A stretch of 64,000 nucleotides of DNA from Candidatus Berkiella cookevillensis (lineage in GTDB: Bacteria > Pseudomonadota > Gammaproteobacteria > Berkiellales > Berkiellaceae): positions 1,302,001-1,366,000 of the forward strand of contig NZ_LKHV02000001.1 in assembly GCF_001431315.2 (NCBI RefSeq), read 5' to 3'. Made by a program: the position numbers and the translations under genes. Below the pieces are notes generated by a model, which was not told where the DNA came from, searched no databases, and was given only the letters and a program-made list of their open reading frames with translations. How positions within the stretch are numbered: position 1 is the stretch's first letter; each line of letters starts with the position of its first letter. Shown here piece after piece: positions 44,212 to 51,925 of the stretch.

Positions 44212-44451
44212 ATGAGAAATTTATCTGTAAATGAAGTTGCAAATGTATCTGGTGGCGCTATTGGTGATGTTGATGAGTACACTTTTGCATTATTTCCTAA
44301 TGAACAAATGGTTGGCGTACAATTAACGGTAGTTGGTTATGATAAAGTAACTTGGATTGAAAAAGGTTTCTGGATGGACACCATTCATGAAGAATTGTAT
44401 CCAATTTATGACGTTCAGCCTATCTTAAAATCTAATGGATTTTTCTTCTAA
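44212..44451 (+). CDS. Double-glycine leader peptide, microcin/bacteriocin-like, Phe-ending
   Basis: A 79-residue precursor. The leader MRNLSVNEVANVSGG shares the pattern M-R-x-[IL]-[ST]-x-x-E-x-x-N-V-S-G-G with the 41802 gene and with class II microcins. The predicted mature 64-residue peptide (from AIGDVDEYTFALF) is acidic and aromatic, has no cysteine and no membrane segment, and ends NGFFF. An AGGAG ribosome site lies just upstream, and a strong terminator follows at 44471. The core does not resemble a known bacteriocin. It may be a toxin, signal or host-acting peptide. No exporter or immunity gene is visible nearby. Confidence 0.72.
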   Translation: MRNLSVNEVANVSGGAIGDVDEYTFALFPNEQMVGVQLTVVGYDKVTWIEKGFWMDTIHEELYPIYDVQPILKSNGFFF

Positions 44452-44470
44452 GATAAATATATCTTGGATA

Positions 44471-44502
44471 AAAAAAAGCGGTAATTTCTTACCGCTTTTT
44501 TT
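44471..44502. terminator. Bidirectional rho-independent terminator
   Basis: AAAAAAAGCGGTAA-TTTC-TTACCGCTTTTTTT between the convergent peptide gene and the DMT transporter gene. Confidence 0.9.
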
Positions 44503-44506
44503 TTAT

Positions 44507-44956
44507 TTAAAATTTTCTAATTAAAATAACGCCGATAATTAAAAATATGGCGCCCAATACTCGCCAAGCATTGAGTGTGTTTACTTCGAAGCCGACTAAG
44601 CCATAATGATCTAGAATCAAGCTTGCCAACATTTGACCTGTCACAACAAAAGCCACTAGCTGGGCTGCACCAATTTTTGGGGCTGCAACGATGGTGAGTG
44701 TTACATAGAGCGCACCCAGCAAACCGCCCATCCATACCCACCAGGGTAATTGTTGTAAAGAATGCGTTGATGGAATTGTTTGTTTAGAGGTCAGTATGTA
44801 TAAAACCAATGCTATAGTGCCTATTAAAAAAGAAGACAGTGCGGCTATCATCGGATTTTGTAGGCCTTTTGACAAAGAGGCATTCATGCCGATCTGTATT
44901 GCCAAAGATGCACCGCTGACGAATGCAAGTATGGTATATAAGGAAAAGAATTGCAT
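44507..44956 (-). CDS. DMT-superfamily small transporter (YdcZ/DUF606 type)
   Basis: A 149-residue inner-membrane protein with five predicted helices, the length of the half-size YdcZ (DUF606) branch of the drug/metabolite transporters. Typical pieces are SLAIQIGMNASLSKGLQNPM, WWVWMGGLLGALYVTLTIVAAPKIG, and LVAFVVTGQMLASLILDHYGL followed by ALGAI-type LGAIFLIIGVILIR. Such proteins often work as dimers; the substrate is unknown. It starts 12 bases after the end of the upstream orphan gene, on the same strand, so the two are probably one transcript. Confidence 0.85.
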   Translation of the reverse strand: MQFFSLYTILAFVSGASLAIQIGMNASLSKGLQNPMIAALSSFLIGTIALVLYILTSKQTIPSTHSLQQLPWWVWMGGLLGALYVTLTIVAAPKIGAAQLVAFVVTGQMLASLILDHYGLVGFEVNTLNAWRVLGAIFLIIGVILIRKF

Positions 44957-44968
44957 TGAATAGTTGCC

Positions 44969-45631
44969 TTATGGTTTAGGAATGAGTTTGAGCGTATTTG
45001 TGTCTTTCACACATTCATCTTCAGGGGCAGCAGCAGGATCTGAAGAGGCAGCGATATCTTGATCTTGTGCTATGCCATCATAAAGAGAGGTAAATACAGG
45101 GCTTGTAGACGCTTCAATCATGCGTAAATTTTCAGCTATTTCACTACACTGTTTGAGTGATTCTTGCATTTTTTCCCTAATGCTGTCGAAACAAAAGTCT
45201 GTAATACTGAGAAGTTTTGCTAATGCCTGATGTGCATTGGGAGCATGTTCAGAATCATAGAGCATTTGTTGAATTGCATTGACTGTTTTCATAGCAAGCA
45301 AGGAGATAACCTCGTGAGCAATGCGTTCGCGAGCATCATGACCGAGCAGTAGATTCTTATCTATTTCTTGCGGCGCAATCCTGTCGACGAAAGATTGATG
45401 CTTATCCATTTCGATTGTGCTTTGAAATTCAGCTCGATGTATTTTTGTGCCGTGAATAGCGTATTCCAAGGGCAATTTGGCTTCAGTAAAAGGGGCGAGC
45501 AAAGAAGGCGTTAATAGTTGTAGATTGCCATCCGGTTTTTTGAGTAATTGATGAATGACGCTTGTGCAATGATTTTTAGCACCGATACAGAGTTCTCTGC
45601 TATTAGAAAATGGCATTGTAAATTCTAGCAT
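44969..45631 (-). CDS. Hypothetical helical protein
   Basis: Unrecognised, 220 residues, cytoplasmic by sequence. Start ATG 45631 has AGGA seven bases upstream. The protein is mostly helical (RIAHEVISLLAMKTVNAIQQ, FDSIREKMQESLKQCSEIAE). Its C-terminal 40 residues are disordered and acidic (DPAAAPEDECVKD). An N-terminal stretch (ELCIGAKNHCTSVIHQLLKK) may be the ordered core. The orphan nature, helical body and short charged end fit the neighbouring candidate effectors, but that is only context. Probably co-transcribed with the DMT transporter downstream. Confidence 0.5.
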   Translation of the reverse strand: MLEFTMPFSNSRELCIGAKNHCTSVIHQLLKKPDGNLQLLTPSLLAPFTEAKLPLEYAIHGTKIHRAEFQSTIEMDKHQSFVDRIAPQEIDKNLLLGHDARERIAHEVISLLAMKTVNAIQQMLYDSEHAPNAHQALAKLLSITDFCFDSIREKMQESLKQCSEIAENLRMIEASTSPVFTSLYDGIAQDQDIAASSDPAAAPEDECVKDTNTLKLIPKP

Positions 45632-45871
45632 ATAGGTTCCTGATAAAAGTTATATGACTTGATTTTTTGTGTGCACAGTATGGATATAGAAAGGCTTGAA
45701 AACAAGCCTCTCTTAACCTTACACTCCGGTTTGAGAAAGTACTCTTTCCATTTGGTGTTTTTGTTGTCTACACGCCTCTCACAATCGAGTTGTGCAGAAG
45801 AATCTAAAACTCAATTGTCCTGAGTATATATAGTTCATAGAGAGATCACGATACGCTTTTTTGAGGAACTA

Positions 45872-46213
45872 ATGGCGAAGAAGAAAGAAGATAAAGTTTG
45901 GGTAGAAGTTGAAGTTAATAAATTTACCGATGGTATCACTGTATTTCGTGGTCGAATGCACAAAAAGGACATAGAAGCTTGGTCAAATGGAGAGTTGGTT
46001 GACTGTAGTATTAAGTTGGAAAAAACATATTGGTTTGTTGGAGAAAATATTTGCACCTTAGGCAATGGGGAAGGCAATGCTCGCCAATATACCGGCGATA
46101 CTTACATAAGAGTGGATGCTATTATGCTTATTTTTGTGCTAAAAGAAGACAGTTATCCTAACAATCTTGTTGCAAGTACGGATAATATTTTTCCTTTCCC
46201 TGGACGACAATAG
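45872..46213 (+). CDS. Small hypothetical beta-rich protein
   Basis: Unrecognised, 113 residues, no signal peptide. A good GAGGA site precedes ATG 45872. Secondary structure looks beta-rich with alternating patterns (VWVEVEVNKFTDGITVFRG, DCSIKLEKTYWFVGENICTL, TYIRVDAIMLIFVLKED), perhaps a small barrel or jelly-roll. The end (DNIFPFPGRQ) is aromatic. It stands just upstream of ridA with a 32-base gap, so it may share its transcript. Confidence 0.5.
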   Translation: MAKKKEDKVWVEVEVNKFTDGITVFRGRMHKKDIEAWSNGELVDCSIKLEKTYWFVGENICTLGNGEGNARQYTGDTYIRVDAIMLIFVLKEDSYPNNLVASTDNIFPFPGRQ

Positions 46214-46245
46214 TAGCATCTAAGTAACATATCCTTGAGGATTCA

Positions 46246-46626
46246 ATGAAAAAAACAGTGATTCAAAGTGAGCATGCACCTAGCCCTATTGGGTGCTATT
46301 CGCAAGCAGTTCGGATTGGAAATTTAGTGTTCTTATCAGGGCAAATTGCCTTAGATCCCAAAACAAATGAAATGGTTACAAGCTCATTTGCAGCAGAAAT
46401 GCAGCAGGTCTTCTCAAATCTAGAGGCTGTTATTTTAGATGCAGGTGCAAGCTTTGCGCAGGTTGCTAAATTCACTATTTATTTAACTGATTTGTCATGC
46501 TTTCCACTGGTTAATGAATATATGCAAAAAATCTTGTCTGCGCCTTTTCCTGCACGCGTTACGGTAGGGGTAGCATCGCTGCCAAAGTCGGCTTCCATTG
46601 AAGTCGATGCAATATTAGTTATTTGA
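46246..46626 (+). CDS. ridA: RidA-family reactive intermediate deaminase
   Basis: Hydrolyses the 2-aminoacrylate and other enamine/imine intermediates released by PLP enzymes. The 126-residue protein has the YjgF/RidA hallmarks: PSPIGCYSQAVRIGNLVFLSGQ, the FSNLEAVILDAGASFAQVAK helix, FTIYLTDLS, and the end PFPARVTVGVASLPKSASIEVDAI, with the arginine (in PARV) and terminal Glu that form the active site between trimer subunits. Start ATG 46246 has a GAGG site. Confidence 0.94.
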   Translation: MKKTVIQSEHAPSPIGCYSQAVRIGNLVFLSGQIALDPKTNEMVTSSFAAEMQQVFSNLEAVILDAGASFAQVAKFTIYLTDLSCFPLVNEYMQKILSAPFPARVTVGVASLPKSASIEVDAILVI

Positions 46627-46872
46627 ATTAATTCTGATGTTTGCTGTTTGCAACATGACATGTTGTCCATCTTGTGGTATCTTTGCCCACACTCAATGTA
46701 ACCTGATTCATTTGGCTTAAAATATAGCCGAGCTTCCCTTAAACGATGAAAAGCAAAATGATGCAAATAAAACAAGCTGCGAGAAATGCTATTCTTGTTA
46801 AGAACTTAACCGCCAATACCTCATGGTTTTTTAAAAAAACCACTTTGATGTGTTAGAAATTAAGGAGATTGT

Positions 46873-48255
46873 GTGACCTCGTTTTTATCTTTTCTAAAAC
46901 CTGCCCCTTATCAGCCTCTCATTAAAGATCAAACAGTTATCAACCAAGATTATCGTCATTGGCGGTTTAGAATTCTATATTCACTGTTTTTTGGTTATGC
47001 AATATTTTATTTCACGCGCAAAAGCTATACCTTCATTATGCCGTATTTGGCACAAGATCTTAATTTAAGCTATACACAATTAGGCTTTTTAAGCAGCATT
47101 CTATATATCACCTATGGAATTAGTAAATTCTTAAGTGGGGTTCAAGCTGACCGCTCCAATCCACGATATTTCATGGCGATTGGTCTTATGATGACGGGGG
47201 TTTTTAATATCCTATTTGCCTTTAGTTCTTCACTTTGGCTTTTTGCTTTATTTTGGGGATTGAATGGTTGGTTCCAAGCATGGGGATGGCCAGCTTGTTG
47301 TAAGCAATTGAATTATTGGTACGCTAAATCAGAACGTGGTTTGTGGTATGGCATTTGCAGTACTTCTCACAATTTAGGTGGTGCATTGATACCTATTTTA
47401 GCAGTATATCTTGCACTGCAATTTAATTGGCGTGTTGCAATGTTAGTGCCAGCAGGCATCAGCATCATCATGGGACTTATTCTTATCGAGCGATTAAGAG
47501 ATGTTCCAAGAACACTTGGCTTGCCCAGTGTTGAAATTTACCGAAAAGAAAAGACAGAATGCGAATCTGATAGCTTAACGGAGCATTCATTACTGTCTGT
47601 AAAAGATATTCTTTTTAAACAAGTCTTAACCAATAAGCTTGTGTGGATTATGTCTATTTCTTACTTTTTTGTGTATGTCGTGAGAATCGCTGTGAACGAT
47701 TGGATTTTCATGTACTTAACCGAAGAAAAGAGCGTAGATGCTTATTTGGCCAGTTGGGCGGTATCTGCATTTGAGATAGGTGGTTTTGTTGGGATGATTA
47801 TTGCCGGATGGAGTTCTGATTACATATGGAAAGGTAATAGAGTTCCTTCAATGGTCATTTGTGCCTTGGGGATGGTTTTTTCAACACTCGGCCTTTGGTA
47901 TCTACCTGCTCATTATGTGTATTTAGATCTTGTGCTTCTTGCTTTAATTGGCGCCTTTGTGTTCGGGCCACAGATGATTGTCGGCCTAGCCGCTGCAGAA
48001 TTCGTTGATAAGCGTGCAGTATCTGCTTCAAACGGATTTACAGGGACGATTGGTTATTTTGGTGCAGCCTGCGCTGGTATGCCGATTGGCTTTATGATTG
48101 ATGAATGGGGGTGGAATGGATTCTTTCTCACCATGTTAGCTAGCTCTTTAGTCATTTTCTTGATATTGCTACCGCTGTGGTCTGCGGGAGGGAAGTATAA
48201 TATGCAATCAGCAAGACTTAATACTTCACCAGAAGTAAAACCTAAAGAAGCTTAG
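46873..48255 (+). CDS. OPA-family MFS transporter (GlpT/UhpT/UhpC-like)
   Basis: A 460-residue, 12-helix major facilitator of the organophosphate:phosphate antiporter family. Family marks are RILYSLFFGYAIFYFTRKSY in the first helix, with the conserved Arg, LGFLSSILYITYGISKFLSG followed by ADRSNPRYF, NGWFQAWGWPACCKQLNYWY, and SHNLGGALIPI. These exchange hexose or glycerol phosphates for phosphate. For an intracellular bacterium, import of host sugar phosphates is plausible. Whether it is a carrier or a UhpC-type sensor cannot be settled; no uhpAB genes are nearby. Start GTG 46873 follows AAGGAG. Confidence 0.88.
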   Translation: MTSFLSFLKPAPYQPLIKDQTVINQDYRHWRFRILYSLFFGYAIFYFTRKSYTFIMPYLAQDLNLSYTQLGFLSSILYITYGISKFLSGVQADRSNPRYFMAIGLMMTGVFNILFAFSSSLWLFALFWGLNGWFQAWGWPACCKQLNYWYAKSERGLWYGICSTSHNLGGALIPILAVYLALQFNWRVAMLVPAGISIIMGLILIERLRDVPRTLGLPSVEIYRKEKTECESDSLTEHSLLSVKDILFKQVLTNKLVWIMSISYFFVYVVRIAVNDWIFMYLTEEKSVDAYLASWAVSAFEIGGFVGMIIAGWSSDYIWKGNRVPSMVICALGMVFSTLGLWYLPAHYVYLDLVLLALIGAFVFGPQMIVGLAAAEFVDKRAVSASNGFTGTIGYFGAACAGMPIGFMIDEWGWNGFFLTMLASSLVIFLILLPLWSAGGKYNMQSARLNTSPEVKPKEA

Positions 48256-48296
48256 ATTTTCGTTCTGTATAATAATAAACATTGGAGAGAAGAAGT

Positions 48297-49334
48297 ATGA
48301 AATATTATGTAGTTGGATCTGCTATAAGTTCTGTTGATGGTGAACAGCCTACGAAAGATGCATTGTTAGCATCTCTAGAAGCCTTGAAAAAAGATGAAAC
48401 AGTTTTTGCTTTTGAAAATAGAGGCCTCGCGCAAAAATATTTAGAAGATAAATTTGAAAAGACTGACAAAGAAATACGCCCTATTATTGAAATAGACGCG
48501 CCTGCAAAGCAAAAAATTCACAAAGAAAAATTAGAAGATGGCCGATTAATCACAGGTAGAGACATCGCAATTGAGAAAGTAAAGGTTCTTAATGTATTAT
48601 TAAATTTAAGTAACAAAGCTTTGAATGATGTTGAAATTAACGAAGCATTATCTGATATTAAGGCACCTGTTGCTAAAGTAGAAGAACCTGCTGCTAAAAC
48701 AGAAGAGCCTGTTGCTAAAGCAGAAGAAGCTGCAAAAACAGAAGAAGCAAAGCCTAGTGCAATTAGAAGCTTATTCACCAAGCTGAAAAACGCATTCTTC
48801 TCTATGTATGTACAAATTCCATTAATTGGTTTTGGTATTGCAATGCAAGGTGGCACAGCTCTTATCCTTGAAAAGCTTGCTCAGTTAGGTGTAACTACAG
48901 CATACCCATTAATATTGGAAGCAGGTCTTGCATTAGCATTAGGTGCAGCATTCTATGGAATGGGTCAAGCAATTGTTTGGGGTGTTTCTAGCGCATACAA
49001 TGCAATAACCAAAAAATCTGAAAAAGCATCAGAAGAAACAGCAGCAGAGAAAGATGCTTCTGTGGATCCTGACTTAACCGCTAAATTAGCAGCTACATTA
49101 GATACAAGCAAAGAAGCAGCAAATGAAGTGGCAGTGGAAGACAATTTAGTTGATAATTCACCAAAAGTGATTCGCATGTCACCTAAATCATCTTCTGTTG
49201 AATCTTCACCCAAATCATCTAAAGACTCTTCTAGTTCTGTTAAATCTTCGGCTTATTCTTCATCTGAAGAAGCATCTGTCTCTGCTGAAGAAGAAGTGTC
49301 TACAAAGAAAGCTTCTGTACGTGCTAAAAAATAA
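48297..49334 (+). CDS. MKYYVV-family paralogue 1 (novel family)
   Basis: First of three tandem paralogues. 345 residues from ATG 48297, which has GGAG eight bases upstream; an in-frame TTG at 48282 is less likely. Layout: N-terminal domain starting MKYYVVGSAISSV (about 1-115), a Pro/Ala/Glu-Lys linker of imperfect repeats (KVEEPAAKTEEPVAKAEE), two hydrophobic segments (about 165-235; VQIPLIGFGIAMQGG and YPLILEAGLALALGAAFYGM), then a Ser/Glu-rich disordered tail ending SVRAKK. A short motif in the tail, PKVIRMSP, is shared with the others. Most diverged of the three. No known domain recognised. Confidence 0.7.
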   Translation: MKYYVVGSAISSVDGEQPTKDALLASLEALKKDETVFAFENRGLAQKYLEDKFEKTDKEIRPIIEIDAPAKQKIHKEKLEDGRLITGRDIAIEKVKVLNVLLNLSNKALNDVEINEALSDIKAPVAKVEEPAAKTEEPVAKAEEAAKTEEAKPSAIRSLFTKLKNAFFSMYVQIPLIGFGIAMQGGTALILEKLAQLGVTTAYPLILEAGLALALGAAFYGMGQAIVWGVSSAYNAITKKSEKASEETAAEKDASVDPDLTAKLAATLDTSKEAANEVAVEDNLVDNSPKVIRMSPKSSSVESSPKSSKDSSSSVKSSAYSSSEEASVSAEEEVSTKKASVRAKK

Positions 49335-49363
49335 CATAGAATTTTTGCACGCTGACTTGATAG

Positions 49364-49387
49364 AAAAGCCCCATTTTGGGGCTTTTC
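49364..49387 (+). terminator. Rho-independent terminator after paralogue 1
   Basis: AAAAGCCCCA-TTT-TGGGGCTTTT followed by CTTTTTT. Shows that each paralogue is its own transcription unit. Confidence 0.85.
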
Positions 49388-49597
49388 TTTTTTAATAACG
49401 ACCTTTCATTTTTACCACTCATTTTTAGTTTATTAACTAAGTTTGTTTTTTTTAATGCAATGCCAAAAAAAATATTGTGCAATCTAACTTCTTCTGTTAG
49501 CATGCCTAAAGTTGTTGGTTGGTGGGTTGCTAACTAACACCGGTTCCAACTTAGTTTTTCTTAATTTATCTTGTTTGGTTATTTGGAGACTTGCAGA

Positions 49598-50533
49598 ATG
49601 AAATATTATGTAGTACTTGCTACTGAGAACACTTTTAAAGCTGATGATAAAATTGTTGCACCTTCTAAAGATGCGATTGTTGCAAACTTGCAAAAAATGG
49701 TTGCAGACAATCAGAAAACATTTGTTGCTTTTTCTGAAATTAAAGATGCACGAGCTTATGCAAATCGTAAAGATGCACAAAGATCTGAAAATGCTGGTTT
49801 TGTTGTATTAGAAATTCAAGCAAGTGGCAAAGGCTTAAAGCATGCTTCAGTTGAAATTGAATCAACAGATGAGAAGAAAGTAACCCTTAAGGGCAAAACT
49901 GTACTTTTAAGCAAATCTGAATTTGTTCAAGCGCATTTAGAACATTTAGATGCTTCTTTGAAAGATGCTGTTGCTTTAAATATTAAAGGTCGCGAAGTAT
50001 TAGCACAACAGAAAGCAACACCTGTTGAGCCAACCACAACGACAACAGATTCTAAATCAACTAATTTGGTTAGAGGTCTTTTATTAGCAGGCGCATTTGT
50101 TGCTGCAACTGTTGCAGCTAATGTAAGTGGTTTAACCGCTGCTGTACTTGCCTATGCTGGCTTCAAAGCAGGTGTTGCTGCAACTCTTGCTGCAAGTGCT
50201 GCACTCGTTGCTACAGCTTCTGTTGTTACTTATGGTGCTGTATCTGCTGTTTCTAAACTTGCTAGCTATGTTTCTTCAAAATTAGCTTCTAAAGAAGAAA
50301 ACAAGGCTGAAGACAAAGTTGAAGATAAAGCTGAAGACAAAGCTGAAGACAAAGCTGAAGACAAAGCTGAAGCTACTCAGAAAGATGACGTTGTTGAAGC
50401 TGCTGTTTCTGAAAAGTCTAACGTTGTTACATTCAACAAAGATGCTAAGTCAACCGCTAAGCCAGTTGCTAAACCGGCAGCTAAACCAGCTGTTGAAAGA
50501 CGCACTAGCCCACGCCTTTCTGCTAAAAAATAA
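49598..50533 (+). CDS. MKYYVV-family paralogue 2 (novel family)
   Basis: 311 residues from ATG 49598, with GGAG upstream. The N-terminal domain (1-145) includes MKYYVVLATENTF, PSKDAIVANLQKM, TFVAFSEIKDARAYANRKDA, GFVVLEIQAS and FVQAHLEHLDASLKDAVALN, all closely matched in paralogue 3. A long Ala/Gly-rich hydrophobic hairpin follows (about 160-225; LLLAGAFVAATVAANVSGLT, LAYAGFKAGVAATLAAS). The tail starts with five 12-base repeats encoding AEDK/VEDK (50306-50365) and ends with a Lys/Pro/Ala run and RRTSPRLSAKK. Likely inserts in a membrane with both ends on one side. Role unknown. Confidence 0.72.
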   Translation: MKYYVVLATENTFKADDKIVAPSKDAIVANLQKMVADNQKTFVAFSEIKDARAYANRKDAQRSENAGFVVLEIQASGKGLKHASVEIESTDEKKVTLKGKTVLLSKSEFVQAHLEHLDASLKDAVALNIKGREVLAQQKATPVEPTTTTTDSKSTNLVRGLLLAGAFVAATVAANVSGLTAAVLAYAGFKAGVAATLAASAALVATASVVTYGAVSAVSKLASYVSSKLASKEENKAEDKVEDKAEDKAEDKAEDKAEATQKDDVVEAAVSEKSNVVTFNKDAKSTAKPVAKPAAKPAVERRTSPRLSAKK

Positions 50534-50568
50534 GTCTAATATTCAAAAATATTAACTTATTCCCCAAA

Positions 50569-50600
50569 ATCCCTATTCCTAATAAGAATGGGGATTTTTT
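50569..50600 (+). terminator. Rho-independent terminator after paralogue 2
   Basis: Stem ATCCCTATTC/GAATGGGGAT (one G-U pair, loop CTAATAA) followed by a run of T. Confidence 0.8.
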
Positions 50601-50751
50601 TAATAAATATCTCAAAAAACTAACTCCGTTGTATGGGGCAATTTGCTGTGGTAGGATGCCTTTACTTGTATAGTTTATTCTATAGCTAACTAACAAGTTT
50701 TTGTTATAAATGAATTTAAATTAAGTCTTGATGTTCCGGAGACATTTAAGT

Positions 50752-51816
50752 ATGAAATATTATGTAGTACCTGCACATGCGCTTTCTTTCAAAGAAGACG
50801 CTAAAGTTATTGTTCCTTCTAAAGAAGCTGTCAAAGCTAATCTTTTAGAAATGTTGGCCACTCTTAACGAAGATAATGATGCGACAATTGCATTTACAAG
50901 ACGTGCTGATGCTGAAAAATTTGCCAATGAATTTGATTCTAAGAGAAAAGATCATGAAGGTTTTGCAGTTATAGAAATTGCTGCGCCTAAAAAAGAATAC
51001 AATAGAGACTCCATAGAAATAACTGTCGCTAATGGCAAGAAAGAAAAGCTTAAAGGCGAATTAATACCATATGCTAACATGACTTTTGTTAGAGCACATT
51101 TAGGTCATCTAGATGCATCTTTAAAACGTGAAACAGTGGCAATTAATGAAAAAGGGTCTGAGCTTATTGCGCAAGCATCTAAGCCTGTCGTTGTAGAACA
51201 ACCTGCTGTTGAGCCAGCGACGAAAGATGTTGAGAAAGCAGCTGAGAAAGCGAAGGAAAAAGCGCCAACCTCTTTTAGCATTAAATCTTTTGCTATGGGC
51301 TTATTAGCAACAGCTGCATTCGGTGCTGCTGCATATGCTGCTATGATCAGTGGTGTAACACCTGCGCTCTTAGCTTATTTTGGTGTTAAAGCTGGTTTTG
51401 CTGCAACACTTGCTGCAAGCGCTGGATTAGTTGCTGCAACAAGCGCAGTTGCTTATGCTGCTGTTCGAGTTGCTACCAGTTTTGTGAAATTTGTGGCTTC
51501 TAAATTCCGTGGTTCTAAAGCTGAAGAAACAGCAACAGAGAAACCAGCAGAAGATGCTGCAAAAGATTCAAAAGAAATACCTGATTGCTGCAAAGCTAAA
51601 GTATCCGAAACAACTGCTGAAGCTAAGACTAAAACTGAAGCAACAGTAGAAGTTAAGGAAGATGCTATTGAATCTGCTATTAACTCAGCAAAAGTATTGC
51701 GTTTCACACCTAGCAGTGTTAATGAAGTGCGAGGCGCTATTAAATTTGCTACTGGCTCTGCGCAACTTGAAAATGAAGATGAAGTTAGGGGTGCTATCAA
51801 GCACAGTTTTAGATAA
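50752..51816 (+). CDS. MKYYVV-family paralogue 3 (novel family)
   Basis: 354 residues from ATG 50752 (CCGGAG site; frame opens at 50728). Same plan as paralogue 2: MKYYVVPAHALSF, PSKEAVKANLLEM, AFTRRADAEKFANEF, GFAVIEIAAP, TFVRAHLGHLDASLKRETVAIN, then an Ala-rich hydrophobic hairpin (about 185-255; ALLAYFGVKAGFAATLAASA). The charged tail contains IPDCCKAK and ends with a repeated motif (EVRGAIKFAT, EVRGAIKHSF). The HLDASLK block is identical in paralogues 2 and 3. The tail motif AKVLRFTP corresponds to PKVIRMSP and NVVTFNKD of the others. Confidence 0.72.
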   Translation: MKYYVVPAHALSFKEDAKVIVPSKEAVKANLLEMLATLNEDNDATIAFTRRADAEKFANEFDSKRKDHEGFAVIEIAAPKKEYNRDSIEITVANGKKEKLKGELIPYANMTFVRAHLGHLDASLKRETVAINEKGSELIAQASKPVVVEQPAVEPATKDVEKAAEKAKEKAPTSFSIKSFAMGLLATAAFGAAAYAAMISGVTPALLAYFGVKAGFAATLAASAGLVAATSAVAYAAVRVATSFVKFVASKFRGSKAEETATEKPAEDAAKDSKEIPDCCKAKVSETTAEAKTKTEATVEVKEDAIESAINSAKVLRFTPSSVNEVRGAIKFATGSAQLENEDEVRGAIKHSFR

Positions 51817-51882
51817 AATCGTTAAGATGAGTCTATAAATTTCAAGCTGCTGTGATATTGCATGGTAATTTGAAAACAAAAG

Positions 51883-51918
51883 AAGCCTCGTTGTGAAATA
51901 CATAGCGAGGCTTTTTTT
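51883..51918. terminator. Terminator between paralogue 3 and the integrase gene
   Basis: AAGCCTCG (51883-51890) pairs with CGAGGCTT (51906-51913), followed by TTTTT. It probably serves both converging genes. Confidence 0.75.
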
Positions 51919-51925
51919 ATGAATA

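Noticed and set aside
51453-51800. 115-codon frame antisense to MKYYVV paralogue 3
   Set aside because: Shadow of an Ala/Glu-rich gene; no ribosome site, unlike the strong plus-strand gene.
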